Part shown: positions 18,780 through 28,332 of the stretch, piece by piece | Layout: the number at the start of each line of letters is the position of its first letter | Position numbering within the stretch: the first letter of the stretch is position 1 | Source of the DNA: JALORV01 sp963780715 | GTDB taxonomy: Bacteria; Pseudomonadota; Gammaproteobacteria; Burkholderiales; Burkholderiaceae_F | Reading direction: 5' to 3' | DNA: 64,000 nt | Assembly: GCA_963780715.1 (NCBI GenBank) | Contig: CAWADK010000012.1 | Coordinates: 1 to 64,000 of the forward strand | Translations under genes and position numbers: made by a program | The notes under the pieces: generated by a model | Seen by the model: the letters and a program-made list of their open reading frames with translations, nothing else | Told to the model about the DNA's origin: nothing | Database searches by the model: none

Positions 18780-21329
18780 GTGAACTCCGCAGACGGCGAA
18801 TTTCGTTTCGGTCGCTTTCAACTTGACCCGGTGCGGCGGGTGCTGCGCGTCGACGGCACACCGGCCCGGCTCGGCGCGCGCGCGATCGACGTGCTGCTGG
18901 TGCTGGTCCGGCAGCGTGACCGGATCGTCAGCAAGGACGAGTTGCTGGACCTCGTCTGGCCAGGACTTGTCGTCGAGGAGAACAACCTGCAGGTGCAGGT
19001 GTCGGCGCTGCGCAAGCTGCTCGGCCCGCAAGCCATCGCCACGATTCCCGGGCGGGGCTATCAGTTCGTTGCCGATCTCGACGACGACGGCCTGCATGAG
19101 GCCGCAGCGCTGCCGGCAAGCCAGGCGACGGTGTCGGCACCCGCGCCGCGCAGTGCACTCCCGGCGCAGCTGCCACCGCTGATCGGCCGCGAACTGGACC
19201 TTGCCGAGACGCGTGCCGTGCTGGCCACACATGCGCTCGTGACGCTCACCGGCCCGGGCGGCATCGGCAAGACGCGACTGGCCCTGGCGGTGGCACAGGC
19301 CGAGCAGGTGCATCACGCCGACGGCGTGCGTTTCGTCGACCTGGCCGCGGTCACCGATCGGGCGCGCGTGCCGGCGGCGGTCGCATCCGCGCTCGGCATC
19401 GAATTGCCGCCGGGTCAGTCACCCACCGCGACCATCGCCGGTGCGCTGCGCGAGCAGTCGCTGCTGGTGCTGCTCGACAATTGCGAACACGTGCTGGACG
19501 AGGTCGCGGCGCTGGTCGAGGCGATCCTGCGCCGCGCGCCGCGCGTGCATCTGCTGGCCACTTCACAGGCGCCGCTGCGCGTGGCCGGCGAACAGGTCAT
19601 GCGACTTGCGCCGCTGGCCCTGCCGCCGGCGGCGGACCCAGCCAGCCTTGATCAGGTCGACCGTTACGGTGCGCTTCAGCTTTTCGTTGCGCGCGCCCGG
19701 GCCGCGCAGCGTGGCTTCGCGCTGAAGCCGGACACGCTGGCTGCCGCCGTCGAGATCTGCCGCCGGCTCGACGGCATTCCGCTTGCGATCGAACTGGCGG
19801 CCGCGCGCCTGCCGCTGCTGGGCCTGACCGGACTGCGCGATCGGCTGGACGAGAGACTGCGCGTGCTCACCGCCGGCGCGCGCGAAGCGCCGGCGCGACA
19901 GCAGACGCTGCGCGCCACGCTCGAGTGGAGTCACTCCCTGCTCGAGCCCGATGAGCAGGTGCTGTTCCGGCGCCTCGGGGTGTTCGTCGGCGGCTTCTCG
20001 CTGTCGCTGGCGCAGCGCGTCGTTGTCGACGCGGGAGGTGATCCCTGGTCGATGATTGATCGCCTCGGTACCCTGGTCGAGCGGTCGCTCGTCGTGGCCG
20101 ATGGTGAAGGAGTGCCGCGTTATCACCTGCTGGAGTCGGCGCGCGCCTATGCGCTCGAGCAGCTGGAAGCCGCCGGCGAGGTCGAGGCACTGGAGCGCCG
20201 CCGCGCCGAGGCGATGCAGGCGCTGGTCGAGGACTTCGATGCGGCGATCGCGCACGCGCCGCGCTTCGATGCGCTGGTGCAGGCGATCGAGCCCGAGATG
20301 GACAACCTGCGCGCGGCCCTGCGCTGGGCGATGGCGAACCCCGCTGCGCGGCCCATCGCGCTGGCGCTGCTCGCCGCGAGCAATGCGCTGTGGGTCGAGC
20401 TCGATCCCTTCGGCGATGCGATCCGGCACTACCAGGCGGCGCGCGGCTGGCTCGACGCGTCGGTGCCCGCGGCGCTGGAGGCGCGCTTCCGCCTGGCGTT
20501 CCAGGCCATGGCGCGCATCCGGCTGATGCATCCGACCGAGTGGCGCGACGGGGCGTGGCGCGCGCTCGAGCTTTACCGCACCCTCGATGACCGGGTCGGA
20601 CTTTACAAGGCGCTGTGCGGGCTGGGCGGCGCGCCGCGCGAGGTGATCGACGAGAGCCAGGCCGGAGCGCTGCTCGCGGAGGCCGAACGCATCGAGGATC
20701 CGGCGTGGTCACCCCGCCAGCGCGCGCGCCGGCAACTGGCACTCGAGTGGTTCCACGACCTCGGCGGCCGCTTCGAGGCCTGCCGCGAAGCCGGCCTCGC
20801 CCATGTTGCACTGGCGCGCCAAGCGGGCGCGCTCGGCGCGATTCCGGCGCTCAGCAACCTTGCCGACACGGAGTTCGTGCTGGGCCATCACGATGTGGCG
20901 ATCGCGCTGTGCCGCGAAGCCATCCGCACCGCGGCGGCGATCGGGCGGCCGGCAGCGGCCGTGCATGCCTATGGAAACATCGTGCCGGCCCTGCTCGAAC
21001 GCGGCGAACTGGACGAAGCGGAGGCCGCAATCCGCGACGGCCGTGCGCTGCTGATGCGCGGCCTGGGCACCGCTTTCGTGCTGCTGCTGTCGGCGGCGCT
21101 GCTGGCACAGCGGCGCGGGCAGCACGAACAGGCCGCCCGGCTTGTCGGCTGTGCCGATCGCGCGTACGCGCAGGGCAGCCATCATCTGCATCCGCCCGAG
21201 AAACGCATCCGCGCAGCCCTGCTGCCCGCACTCAGCGAGCAACTCGGACCACAAAGGCTGGAAACGCTGATGCAGGAGGGCGCGCGCTGGTCCGAAGGCG
21301 AGGCCTTCGAGCAGGCGGGCCTGGCGTAG
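18780..21329 (+). CDS. Winged-helix transcriptional regulator with NB-ARC-type ATPase and TPR-like C-terminus
   Basis: 849 residues from GTG 18780. Residues 1-100 form an OmpR-type DNA-binding domain (FRFGRFQLDPVRRVLRVDG, then SKDELLDLVWPGLVVEENNLQ and IPGRGYQF). Near residue 157 comes a P-loop, TGPGGIGKTRLALAVA, with LVLLDNCEHVLDEV as a Walker B region and SQAPLRVAGEQ after it. This is the signature of predicted ATPase regulators of the NB-ARC/STAND type. The C-terminal 400 residues are alpha-helical repeats. Such proteins act as signal-dependent switches. Its divergent position implies control of the mini-protein/TTC38 unit (inference). Confidence 0.88.
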   Translation: MNSADGEFRFGRFQLDPVRRVLRVDGTPARLGARAIDVLLVLVRQRDRIVSKDELLDLVWPGLVVEENNLQVQVSALRKLLGPQAIATIPGRGYQFVADLDDDGLHEAAALPASQATVSAPAPRSALPAQLPPLIGRELDLAETRAVLATHALVTLTGPGGIGKTRLALAVAQAEQVHHADGVRFVDLAAVTDRARVPAAVASALGIELPPGQSPTATIAGALREQSLLVLLDNCEHVLDEVAALVEAILRRAPRVHLLATSQAPLRVAGEQVMRLAPLALPPAADPASLDQVDRYGALQLFVARARAAQRGFALKPDTLAAAVEICRRLDGIPLAIELAAARLPLLGLTGLRDRLDERLRVLTAGAREAPARQQTLRATLEWSHSLLEPDEQVLFRRLGVFVGGFSLSLAQRVVVDAGGDPWSMIDRLGTLVERSLVVADGEGVPRYHLLESARAYALEQLEAAGEVEALERRRAEAMQALVEDFDAAIAHAPRFDALVQAIEPEMDNLRAALRWAMANPAARPIALALLAASNALWVELDPFGDAIRHYQAARGWLDASVPAALEARFRLAFQAMARIRLMHPTEWRDGAWRALELYRTLDDRVGLYKALCGLGGAPREVIDESQAGALLAEAERIEDPAWSPRQRARRQLALEWFHDLGGRFEACREAGLAHVALARQAGALGAIPALSNLADTEFVLGHHDVAIALCREAIRTAAAIGRPAAAVHAYGNIVPALLERGELDEAEAAIRDGRALLMRGLGTAFVLLLSAALLAQRRGQHEQAARLVGCADRAYAQGSHHLHPPEKRIRAALLPALSEQLGPQRLETLMQEGARWSEGEAFEQAGLA

Positions 21330-21333
21330 CGGA

Positions 21334-22732
21334 CTAGACCCGCACGATCTTGCCGGGATTCAGGATGTTCAGCGGATCGAACGCGCGCTTCAGCCGAACC
21401 ATGAGGTCGAGCGCATCGTCACCGTGCTCCGCGCGCAGAAAGTCCATCTTGTGCATGCCGACGCCGTGCTCTCCGGTGCAGGTGCCGTCCATCGCGATCG
21501 CGCGCTCGACGATGCGCGTGTTCAGCCGCTCGGCCTCTTCGACCTCGCGCGGATCGTCGGCATTGGCAAGGATCGCGCAATGGAAGTTGCCGTCGCCGAC
21601 GTGGCCGAGGATCGGCGCCGGCAGGAAGCTCGCCGCGGTGTCGGCGATGGTTTCGGTGATGCACTCGGCAAGCCGTGAAATCGGCACGCAGACGTCGGTC
21701 GTGAAGCTGCGGCAGCCGGGCTTGAGCTGCAGGCAGGCGAAATAGGCGTTGTGCCGCGCCTCCCACAGGCGCGTCCGGTCTTCCGGCTTGGTCGCCCACT
21801 GGAAGCCCTGGCCGCCGTGCTCGCTGGCGATCTGCCTGCACCGTTTTCGCCTGTTCCTCGACGCTCGCCGGCGAGCCGTGGAACTCGAAGAGCAGCAGCG
21901 GCAGTTCGGGCAGGCCGAGCCGGTCGCGCTGGTTGACCGCCTTCACGGTCAGCGCGTCCAGCAGCTCGCAGCGCGCAATGGGGACGCCGAGCTGGATCGT
22001 CGCAATCGTCGCCTGCACGGCGGCGTCGACGCTGGGAAACGAGCAGGTCGCCGCCGAGATCGCCTCGGGCTGCGGATAGAGCTTCAGCGTGACCTCGGTG
22101 ATGATGCCCAGCGTGCCCTCGCTGCCGACGAAGATGCGCGTCAGGTCGTAGCCGGCCGAGCTCTTCTTCGCACGTCGCGCGGTGCGGATCACCTTGCCCT
22201 CGGCCGTGACGACGGTCAGCGCCAGCACGTTCTCGCGCATCGTGCCGTAGCGCACTGCGTTGGTTCCGGAGGCGCGCGTGGCCGCCATGCCGCCGATCGT
22301 CGCGTCCGCGCCGGGGTCGATCGGGAAGAACAGGCCCGTGTCCTTGACCGCGGCATTCAACTGCTTGCGCGTGATGCCCGCCTGGGCGGTGACGGTCAGG
22401 TCCTCGGCATTGACGGCGAGCACGGCATTCATGTGACTGAGGTCGATCGAGATGCCGCCGTGCACGGCCAGCAGGTGCCCCTCGATCGACGAGCCGACGC
22501 CGTAGGGGATCACCGGCACGCGATGCGCCGCGGCCAGGACAACGACGGCAGCCACGTCGTCGGTTGATTCGGCGAACACCACGGCGTCCGGCGGCATCGG
22601 CGCATAGGGAGACTCATCGCGGCCGTGGTGGTCGCGCACCCCGGCCGCGGTCGAGAAGCGCGCACCGAAGCGTTGCGTCAAGGCATGGACGAGCGTGGGG
22701 GGAAGCGGGGCATGGGATGCGGGCGCGTTCAT
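21334..22732 (-). CDS. FAD-binding oxidoreductase, D-lactate dehydrogenase (cytochrome)/glycolate oxidase type, one frameshift
   Basis: About 465 residues from ATG 22732. It has a PCMH FAD-binding domain with VIPYGVGSSIEGHLLAVHGG and GADATIGGMAATRASGTNA, a GSEGTLGIITEVTLKLYPQP motif, and the C-terminal block GHVGDGNFHCAI with GEHGVGMHKMDFL. One frameshift near 21842 divides it. The joined sequence reads through ASEHGGQGFQWATK, so it is probably intact in reality. It oxidises 2-hydroxy acids such as D-lactate and passes electrons to the respiratory chain. It is convergent with the regulator gene and divergent from the adenosyltransferase gene. It is a different gene from the truncated GlcD at 7.9 kb. 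Confidence 0.9.
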
Positions 22733-22787
22733 AATCCGGGTCCGATCAGGTTCACGACCTCACCATACACCGAGGGGGCGCAGGCAG

Positions 22788-23513
22788 ATGGGCAAGCGGC
22801 TGACGACGATAGCGACGCGCACCGGCGACGACGGCACGACCGGCCTCGGCGACGGCACGCGCACGCGCAAGGACGCGCTGCGCGTGACGGCGATGGGCGA
22901 TGTCGACGAACTCAATTCCACGCTGGGCGTGCTGCTGACCGAGCCGCTGCCCGACGAGGTTCGCCGCGATCTGGTCGACATCCAGCATGATCTGTTCGAC
23001 CTCGGCGGCGAGCTCTGCATTCCGGGCTACACGATGGTGCAGGAGGTGCAGGTGGCGCGGCTCGATGCCCGCCTCGCGCACTACAACGCCAGCCTGCCGC
23101 GGCTGGCGGAGTTCGTCCTGCCGGGCGGGTCGCGCGCCGCCGCGCTGGCACATGTCAGCCGCACGGTCTGTCGTCGCGCGGAGCGGGCCGTCGTCGCGCT
23201 CGGCGCGGTGGAGACGGTCAACGTCGGGCCGCGTCACTACCTGAACCGACTGTCCGACCTGCTGTTCGTGCTGGCGCGCACGCTGAACCGACATGCCGGC
23301 GGCAGCGACGTACTGTGGCAGCAGCGCAAGAACGCCTGCTCCGGAGGCCTGAGCGCCGGCCTCGCTCGCGGCCAGCCCGGTTCGTCCGGCAAGCACGCGT
23401 TTCGTCGCGCCGCCGCGCAGTCCGTCGCAGCCTGGCGGCATCCCGGGAAGCGATTCCTTAAGCTCGCGCCCTTCGCTGCGAGCTGCAGCCGATTTCCAGG
23501 AAGGAACCGATGA
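22788..23513 (+). CDS. Cob(I)alamin adenosyltransferase, PduO type
   Basis: Transfers adenosyl from ATP to cob(I)alamin to make coenzyme B12. ATG 22788 is preceded by AGGGGG. Conserved blocks: KRLTTIATRTGDDGTTGLGDG (ATP-binding N-terminus), DVDELNSTLGVL, then CRRAERAVVALG and YLNRLSDLLFVLAR. Homology ends at about 23325 (SDVLWQQR). The remaining open frame to 23513 looks like non-coding DNA. A one-base shift near 23325 would end the protein at a TGA at 23350-23352 after ARTPAPEA, the more usual length of about 188 residues. The true 3' end is therefore uncertain. Confidence 0.88.
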   Translation: MGKRLTTIATRTGDDGTTGLGDGTRTRKDALRVTAMGDVDELNSTLGVLLTEPLPDEVRRDLVDIQHDLFDLGGELCIPGYTMVQEVQVARLDARLAHYNASLPRLAEFVLPGGSRAAALAHVSRTVCRRAERAVVALGAVETVNVGPRHYLNRLSDLLFVLARTLNRHAGGSDVLWQQRKNACSGGLSAGLARGQPGSSGKHAFRRAAAQSVAAWRHPGKRFLKLAPFAASCSRFPGRNR

Positions 23514-25513
23514 AGTTCAAGCACCGACACGCGACGGCGGCGATCCTGCTGGTCGCGTCACTGGCCCCGATCACTGACCGCCGCCGCCGTCCCGACCGGG
23601 CGGCCGACGATTCCGATCCTGGACGCCGCCACCATCGCCGCGCGCTGCGACACGAACTCGCCGCCGTGCGCCAGCAGCAGAAGGCCATGGAGGCGCGCAA
23701 GGAAGCCGGCAGCATCTTCGCGGAACTGAACGCCGTTTCGATCCGCTTCGCCGACTTCGCCTACCCGGTCTACCTGCTGCAGAACGTCGCGCCCGACAAG
23801 GCCACGCGCGACGCCGCGCAGGCGTGCCTCGAGAAGCTGTTGCCGTTCGAGAGCGAGCTGTACCAGAGCGCTGCCCTGTTCCAGCGGGTGAAGAGCGTCA
23901 AGCCGAAGGACCTGATCGACACCATCTACCAGCAGGACCTGTTCGAGAAGTTCGAGGACGGCGGTGCGACGCTGCCGCCGGACAAACGCAAGCGCGCCAA
24001 GGAGATCATCGACGAACTCGATCGCCTCGGGCTGACGTTCCAGAAGAACATCAACGAGGACGGCACCACCGTCACCATCACGCCCGCCGAGGCGGCCGGC
24101 ATGCCCGAGGCCTGGATTGCCGCGCGCAAGCGCGATGACCAGGGCAACCTCGTGCTCGGGATGGATTACCCGACGATCGTGCCGTTCCTCGAACTCGCCA
24201 CCAATGCGGATGCGCGCCGCCGCGTCTGGATGGCGAAGAACCGCGAAGGCGGCGAGCAGAACCTCAAGATCCTCGAGCAGGCGCTCAAGCTGCGCTTCGA
24301 GCTGGCGCAGCTGCACGGGCAGCCGGACTACGCCACCTATGCGCTGAAGCGTCGCATGGCACAGACGCCGGCCGCGGTCTACACATTCCTCGATCAGGTC
24401 AAGGCCGCCGCGGTTCCGCTGCAGGCGAAGGAATTGGCAGAGCTGCGCGCGGAAAAGGCGAGGATCGACGGCACCGCTGTCGCCGACACGAAGCTCAACC
24501 GCTGGGATGTCAACTACCTGAAGGAACGCGTGCGCAAGGCGCGCTACAGCATCGACCAGGAGGCGCTGCGCGCGTACTTCCCGACCGAGCCCAGCGTGCA
24601 GTACGCGATGCGGCTCGCCAGCACGCTTTACGGCGTCGAGTTCGTCGCGCGCGATGTGCCGCGCTGGCACGCGGACGTGCGCTACTACGACGTCTACGAG
24701 CGCCTGCCCGACGGCAAGCGCGGTGCGTTCGTTGGCGGCATCTACCTCGATCTCTTCCCGCGCGACGGCAAGTACAACCACGCGGCGGCGTTTCCGGTGC
24801 GCGGCGTCTCGACGCTGGCCAATCGCACGCCGATCTCGGTGCTGGTGGCCAACCTCAATCCGAAGGGCCTGAACCACGACGAACTCGAGACGCTGCTGCA
24901 CGAGTACGGCCACGTGCTGCACGGCGTGCTGTCGAAGACGCGCTATGTCGACCAGTCGGGCACGTCGGTCAAGCGCGACTTCGTCGAGGCGCCGTCGCAG
25001 ATGTTCGAGGAATGGGCGCGGCGCGAGGAGCCGCTGGCGCTGTTCGCGCAGATCTGCCCGACCTGTCCGCGCCTGAGCAAGGAGCAGATCGCCCAGCTCG
25101 ATGCCGCGCGCAAGTTCGGCCGCGGCAACTTCTTCGCGCGCCAGGGCGAGTACGCGCTGTACGACATGCAGTTGCACACCGGCAAGCCGGGCGCGCCGAT
25201 GCCGCCGTGGATCGCCATCGAGAACGCCGGCCCGCTCGGCTTCGTCGAAGGCTCGATGTTCCCGGCGGGCTTCGGCCACCTGCTCGGCGGCTACGCGGCC
25301 GGGTACTACGGCTACATGTGGTCGCAGGTGATCGCGCTCGACATGCTGACGGCATTCGACGGCAAGCTGATGAACCCGGCGGTCGGCCAGCGCTACCGGC
25401 AGTCGATCCTCGCCTCGGGCGGCCAGCGCAAGCCGCATTCGCTGGTCGAAGCCTTCCTGGGGCGCCAGCCGAACAGCGACGCGTTCTACGCGGAGATCAA
25501 CGGCACGCGCTGA
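23510..25513 (+). CDS. M3-family zinc oligopeptidase, exported (compensating frameshifts near the N-terminus)
   Basis: 667 residues. The zinc site LLHEYGHVLHG lies around residue 464, with a downstream Glu region (DFVEAPSQMFEEWA) as in thimet oligopeptidase and Dcp-like enzymes. The start MKFKHRHATAAILLVASLAP is a signal peptide. Residues from about 24 to 50 read as an Arg-rich string that makes no sense, while another frame gives AAAVPTGRPTIPILDAATIA. A pair of compensating indels near 23570 and 23650 is thus likely. It probably degrades peptides in the periplasm. As read it overlaps the adenosyltransferase open frame by 4 bp, but that overlap depends on the doubtful 3' end of that gene. Confidence 0.9.
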   Translation: MKFKHRHATAAILLVASLAPITDRRRRPDRAADDSDPGRRHHRRALRHELAAVRQQQKAMEARKEAGSIFAELNAVSIRFADFAYPVYLLQNVAPDKATRDAAQACLEKLLPFESELYQSAALFQRVKSVKPKDLIDTIYQQDLFEKFEDGGATLPPDKRKRAKEIIDELDRLGLTFQKNINEDGTTVTITPAEAAGMPEAWIAARKRDDQGNLVLGMDYPTIVPFLELATNADARRRVWMAKNREGGEQNLKILEQALKLRFELAQLHGQPDYATYALKRRMAQTPAAVYTFLDQVKAAAVPLQAKELAELRAEKARIDGTAVADTKLNRWDVNYLKERVRKARYSIDQEALRAYFPTEPSVQYAMRLASTLYGVEFVARDVPRWHADVRYYDVYERLPDGKRGAFVGGIYLDLFPRDGKYNHAAAFPVRGVSTLANRTPISVLVANLNPKGLNHDELETLLHEYGHVLHGVLSKTRYVDQSGTSVKRDFVEAPSQMFEEWARREEPLALFAQICPTCPRLSKEQIAQLDAARKFGRGNFFARQGEYALYDMQLHTGKPGAPMPPWIAIENAGPLGFVEGSMFPAGFGHLLGGYAAGYYGYMWSQVIALDMLTAFDGKLMNPAVGQRYRQSILASGGQRKPHSLVEAFLGRQPNSDAFYAEINGTR

Positions 25514-25615
25514 GCCGGCGAGCGACTCCCTGCAACGCGCTGGCGTCGGGCGCCGGATCACCGTCCCTCTTGATCCGGCGCCGCAGCACCTCCACCTAAC
25601 AGGCCGGAGGTGCTG

Positions 25616-26479
25616 ATGATCAACACGAGTGGACAGACGTTCCAGCGCGACGTGCTCGACGCGTCGCGCGAGGTGCCGTTGCTGGTCGATTTCTGGGCGC
25701 CGTGGTGCGGACCCTGCCGCGCTCTCGGTCCGATGCTCGAGCGGCTCGAAGAAGACTACGCGGGCCGCTTCCGGCTGGTGAAGATCAACTCGGACGAGAA
25801 TCCGGAGCTGTCCGCCGAATTCGGCGTGCGCAGCATTCCGACCGTCGTCGCGTTCGTCGACGGTCGGCCGGTGGATTCCTTTGTCGGTGTGCTGCCCGAG
25901 CCGCAGCTGCGCGCGTTCATCGAGCGGGTGGCGCCCGACGCCTGCGAGATCGAGCGACGCAAGGCGCAGGCGCTCGCGGAAGCCGGCGACCGTGCCGGGG
26001 CACTGACGGCGCTGCGTGCGGCGCTGACGCTGAGGCCATCAAGTGACGAAGCGCGTCTCGATCTGGCGACGCTGTTGCTTGACGTACAAGCGCTGGACCA
26101 GGCTGCAACGACCGAGGCCGCCGAGGTGCTGGAAAGGACTGGCGCACTGGCGCAGCAGACGCCGCGGTACCGCGCGCTTCGGACCCGCCTCGACAGCCTG
26201 CAGGTGGCGGCGCGTTTGCCGACCATGGAGGTGCTGCGCCAGCAGGTCGCCGAGCGGCCGGATGACCTGCAGGCGCGCGCCGACCTGGCGCGGCAGCTGA
26301 TCGCGCAGCAGCAGTTCGAACCGGCGCTCGACGAACTGCTGGAGATCGTCGCGCGCGACCGTGCCTTCGGCGAAGACTACGGCCGCAAGACGATGCTGTC
26401 GGTCTTCGAGCTGATCGCCGATCGGCCGGAGCTCGTCGGCCGCTATCGCCGAAGGCTCGCGTCGCTGCTCAACCTCTGA
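25616..26479 (+). CDS. cnoX: Chaperedoxin CnoX (YbbN), thioredoxin-TPR protein
   Basis: 287 residues from ATG 25616, with GGAGG 5 bp upstream; an in-frame GTG at 25610 overlaps that ribosome site and is less likely. The N-terminal thioredoxin domain has LVDFWAPWCGPCRALGPML (CGPC redox site retained) and a cis-Pro loop (RSIPTVVAFVDG). The C-terminal TPR-like half contains RPDDLQARADLARQLIAQQ and ends in RYRRRLASLLNL. CnoX holds unfolded proteins and protects them from over-oxidation, passing them to GroEL or DnaK. Confidence 0.93.
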   Translation: MINTSGQTFQRDVLDASREVPLLVDFWAPWCGPCRALGPMLERLEEDYAGRFRLVKINSDENPELSAEFGVRSIPTVVAFVDGRPVDSFVGVLPEPQLRAFIERVAPDACEIERRKAQALAEAGDRAGALTALRAALTLRPSSDEARLDLATLLLDVQALDQAATTEAAEVLERTGALAQQTPRYRALRTRLDSLQVAARLPTMEVLRQQVAERPDDLQARADLARQLIAQQQFEPALDELLEIVARDRAFGEDYGRKTMLSVFELIADRPELVGRYRRRLASLLNL

Positions 26480-26551
26480 GTCCGCGGGCCGCGCCAGGGG
26501 TTTGCCTTCGCGCTGCGGTTTCGGTCTCCACTGACGAGCGGTCCGGCACGC

Positions 26552-26737
26552 TCAGGCTCGCCCGCCCTTCGGCCGCGCGGCCCGTGCGCGTACGCCACGC
26601 CGTTCGAGCGATTCGCGCAGCAGGAACTCGATCTGCGCGTTGACCGATCGCAGGTCGGCCGCGGCCAGCCGCTCCAGTTCAACCCACAGCTGCGGGTCGA
26701 TGCGAAGCAGGAATGACTTCTTGTCCGGCACTGCCAT
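26552..26737 (-). CDS. Arc-like ribbon-helix-helix protein (61 aa)
   Basis: Starts at ATG 26737. The sequence KKSFLLRIDPQLWVELERLA followed by DLRSVNAQIEFLLRESLERR fits the beta-strand / helix / helix plan of Arc/MetJ-type DNA-binding proteins, with a basic C-terminal tail. It is the last gene of the SPFH operon, 2 bp after the preceding stop. A perfect 24-bp palindrome at the operon's front could be its operator. It could be an orphan antitoxin-like regulator, but no toxin gene is adjacent. Confidence 0.8.
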   Translation of the reverse strand: MAVPDKKSFLLRIDPQLWVELERLAAADLRSVNAQIEFLLRESLERRGVRARAARPKGGRA

Positions 26738-26739
26738 CG

Positions 26740-27202
26740 TCACGCCCGGCGCTGTGCGCGTTCGATCGCGGCCTTGAGACGGCGCGGCTCGTCGCTGCCC
26801 ACGAGCAGTGACGATCCGTCGCGCCGTCGAAGCAGCACGGCGTCGTAGCCCGACACGTTGTAGAGCCAGCCACGACGCGTGCGGTGCACGCCCCAACCCT
26901 CCCAGAACGTCGTCCGTGTGACCTCGACCGCGTCGATGTCGTCGAGCGGCACGGTCTTCCGCGGCCAGCCGAAGCCGAAGTGAAACCGCAGTGCATCGTC
27001 TGTCAATGCGGATCGTCAGGGAAGAACACAGCCAGCCCACGGCCAGCGCCACGGCCGCGCCGATGAGCACGGCCCACTGCGAAGGAGCTCCCAGGCGCCA
27101 GGGCGGAAAAGCGCACATGACGAGCAGGCCCAGGGCGAGCGCGGTGAACGAAAGCCGCATCGGCCAGCCGGCCTGCGTGTGCTGGTAGGCGGGTCGGGTC
27201 AT
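26740..27202 (-). CDS. Two-helix membrane protein with PH-like cytoplasmic domain (one frameshift)
   Basis: About 153 residues. The N-terminal part has two hydrophobic segments (LSFTALALGLLVMCAFPPW; WAVLIGAAVALAVGWLC). The C-terminal part (FHFGFGWPRKTVPLDDIDAV, then GWLYNVSGYDAVLLRRRDG and VGSDEPRRLKAAIERA) resembles a small bacterial PH-type domain. An inserted G near 27005 puts the halves in different frames; removing it gives SLTIRITDDALRFH. The start overlaps the stop of the upstream 67-aa gene by 4 bp. Confidence 0.75.
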
Positions 27203-27402
27203 TGTCCCTTGCGGCCCGCCGCAGTCCGTTGGCGGCGGCTGCGGGCGAACGCCACGGCCGAGATCGTTTCGACGATGGCGCCGATGCCGGCCAGCACGAC
27301 GGCCGGCACCAGCGGCAGCCAGCCGAAGACGGCGGCAAGAACGCCGAGCAGCAGCATCGCCGTGCCGGCCAGCAGCACCACCAGCAGGAGGGCAGGATTC
27401 AT
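27199..27402 (-). CDS. Small membrane protein (67 aa) in the SPFH operon
   Basis: Nearly all hydrophobic in two predicted helices (ALLLVVLLAGTAMLLLGVL and LPLVPAVVLAGIGAIVETI), followed by a basic tail (FARSRRQRTAAGRKG). No family is recognised. It lies 34 bp after the SPFH gene and overlaps the next start (ATGA), so translation is probably coupled. Confidence 0.7.
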   Translation of the reverse strand: MNPALLLVVLLAGTAMLLLGVLAAVFGWLPLVPAVVLAGIGAIVETISAVAFARSRRQRTAAGRKGQ

Positions 27403-27436
27403 GACGGACGCCGGTCGTTGAAGCGAACCGCCCGGC

Positions 27437-28321
27437 CTACTGGTACAGCGTGCCGGTATTGATCACCGGCTGTGCGTCGCTTTCGGAGCACAGCACGACC
27501 AGCAGGTTGCTGACCATCGCGGCGCGCCGCTCGTCATCGAGGTGCACGATGTCGCGGTCCGACAGTCCCTTGAGCGCCATCTCGACCATGCTGACGGCGC
27601 CATGGACGATCTTGGAGCGCGCCGCGATGATCGCCTCGGCCTGCTGCCGGCGCAGCATCACCTGCGCGATCTCGGGCGCATAGGCGAGGTGCGTGAGCTT
27701 GGCGTCCTCCACGACGATGCCCGCCTGGTCGAGGCGATCGGCCAGTTCACGGACCAGCGCCTGCGTCACGCGATCCTGGCTGGCGCGCAGCGTCGGCTCG
27801 TCCGATCCCTCGTTCTCGCCTTCGTCGTAGGCATAGCTCGACGCCAGGTGGCGCACCGCGGCTTCGGCCTGCACGCGCACGTACTCGTCGTAGTCCTCGA
27901 CATCGAACACGGCCTGCGCGGTGTTGCGTACGCGCCAGACGATGGCGGCGGCAATCTCGATCGGGTTGCCGCGCTTGTCGTTGACCTTCAGGCGCTCGCT
28001 CATCAGGTTGTGCACGCGCAGGCTGATCTTCTGCTTGCGGTAGAACGGGTTGGCCCAGCGCAGGCCTTCAGTGCGGTCGGTGCCGGTGTAGGCGCCGAAC
28101 AGCAGCAGGATCGCCGCCTCGTTTGGCTGCAGCATGTACAGGCCCGCGAGCACGAAGGCGCCGACAATTATCAGGACCACGCCTGCGGCCAGCCCGATGA
28201 GGCCGGCGGGGCGCACGACGAGGAAGATCCCGCTCGCGATCAGCGCCAGACCGATGGCGATCCAGAGGTAGCCGCTCGAGGTCGAGCGTTCGATTTCCTG
28301 CGTGCGGGGCATCGGCTGCAT
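27437..28321 (-). CDS. SPFH/Band 7 (prohibitin-homology) membrane protein
   Basis: 294 residues. Two adjacent N-terminal helices (about residues 20-64) are followed by YMLQPNEAAILLLFGAYTGTDRTEGLRWANPF, a typical SPFH opening. The core contains NPIEIAAAIVWRVRNTAQAV and a C-terminal coiled helix with APEIAQVMLRRQQAEAIIAAR. SPFH proteins form large membrane-associated cages or rafts that control proteases and membrane organisation. It is the first gene of a four-gene operon (SPFH, mini membrane protein, PH-like membrane protein, ribbon-helix-helix protein). The 24-bp palindrome is 12 bp before its start. Confidence 0.92.
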   Translation of the reverse strand: MQPMPRTQEIERSTSSGYLWIAIGLALIASGIFLVVRPAGLIGLAAGVVLIIVGAFVLAGLYMLQPNEAAILLLFGAYTGTDRTEGLRWANPFYRKQKISLRVHNLMSERLKVNDKRGNPIEIAAAIVWRVRNTAQAVFDVEDYDEYVRVQAEAAVRHLASSYAYDEGENEGSDEPTLRASQDRVTQALVRELADRLDQAGIVVEDAKLTHLAYAPEIAQVMLRRQQAEAIIAARSKIVHGAVSMVEMALKGLSDRDIVHLDDERRAAMVSNLLVVLCSESDAQPVINTGTLYQ

Positions 28322-28332
28322 GAGGCGCCTCC

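Noticed and set aside
23558..25561. Long open frame (667 codons) antisense to the M3 peptidase gene
   Set aside because: Highly charged and repetitive composition without motifs, fully mirrored by a well-supported M3 peptidase on the plus strand.
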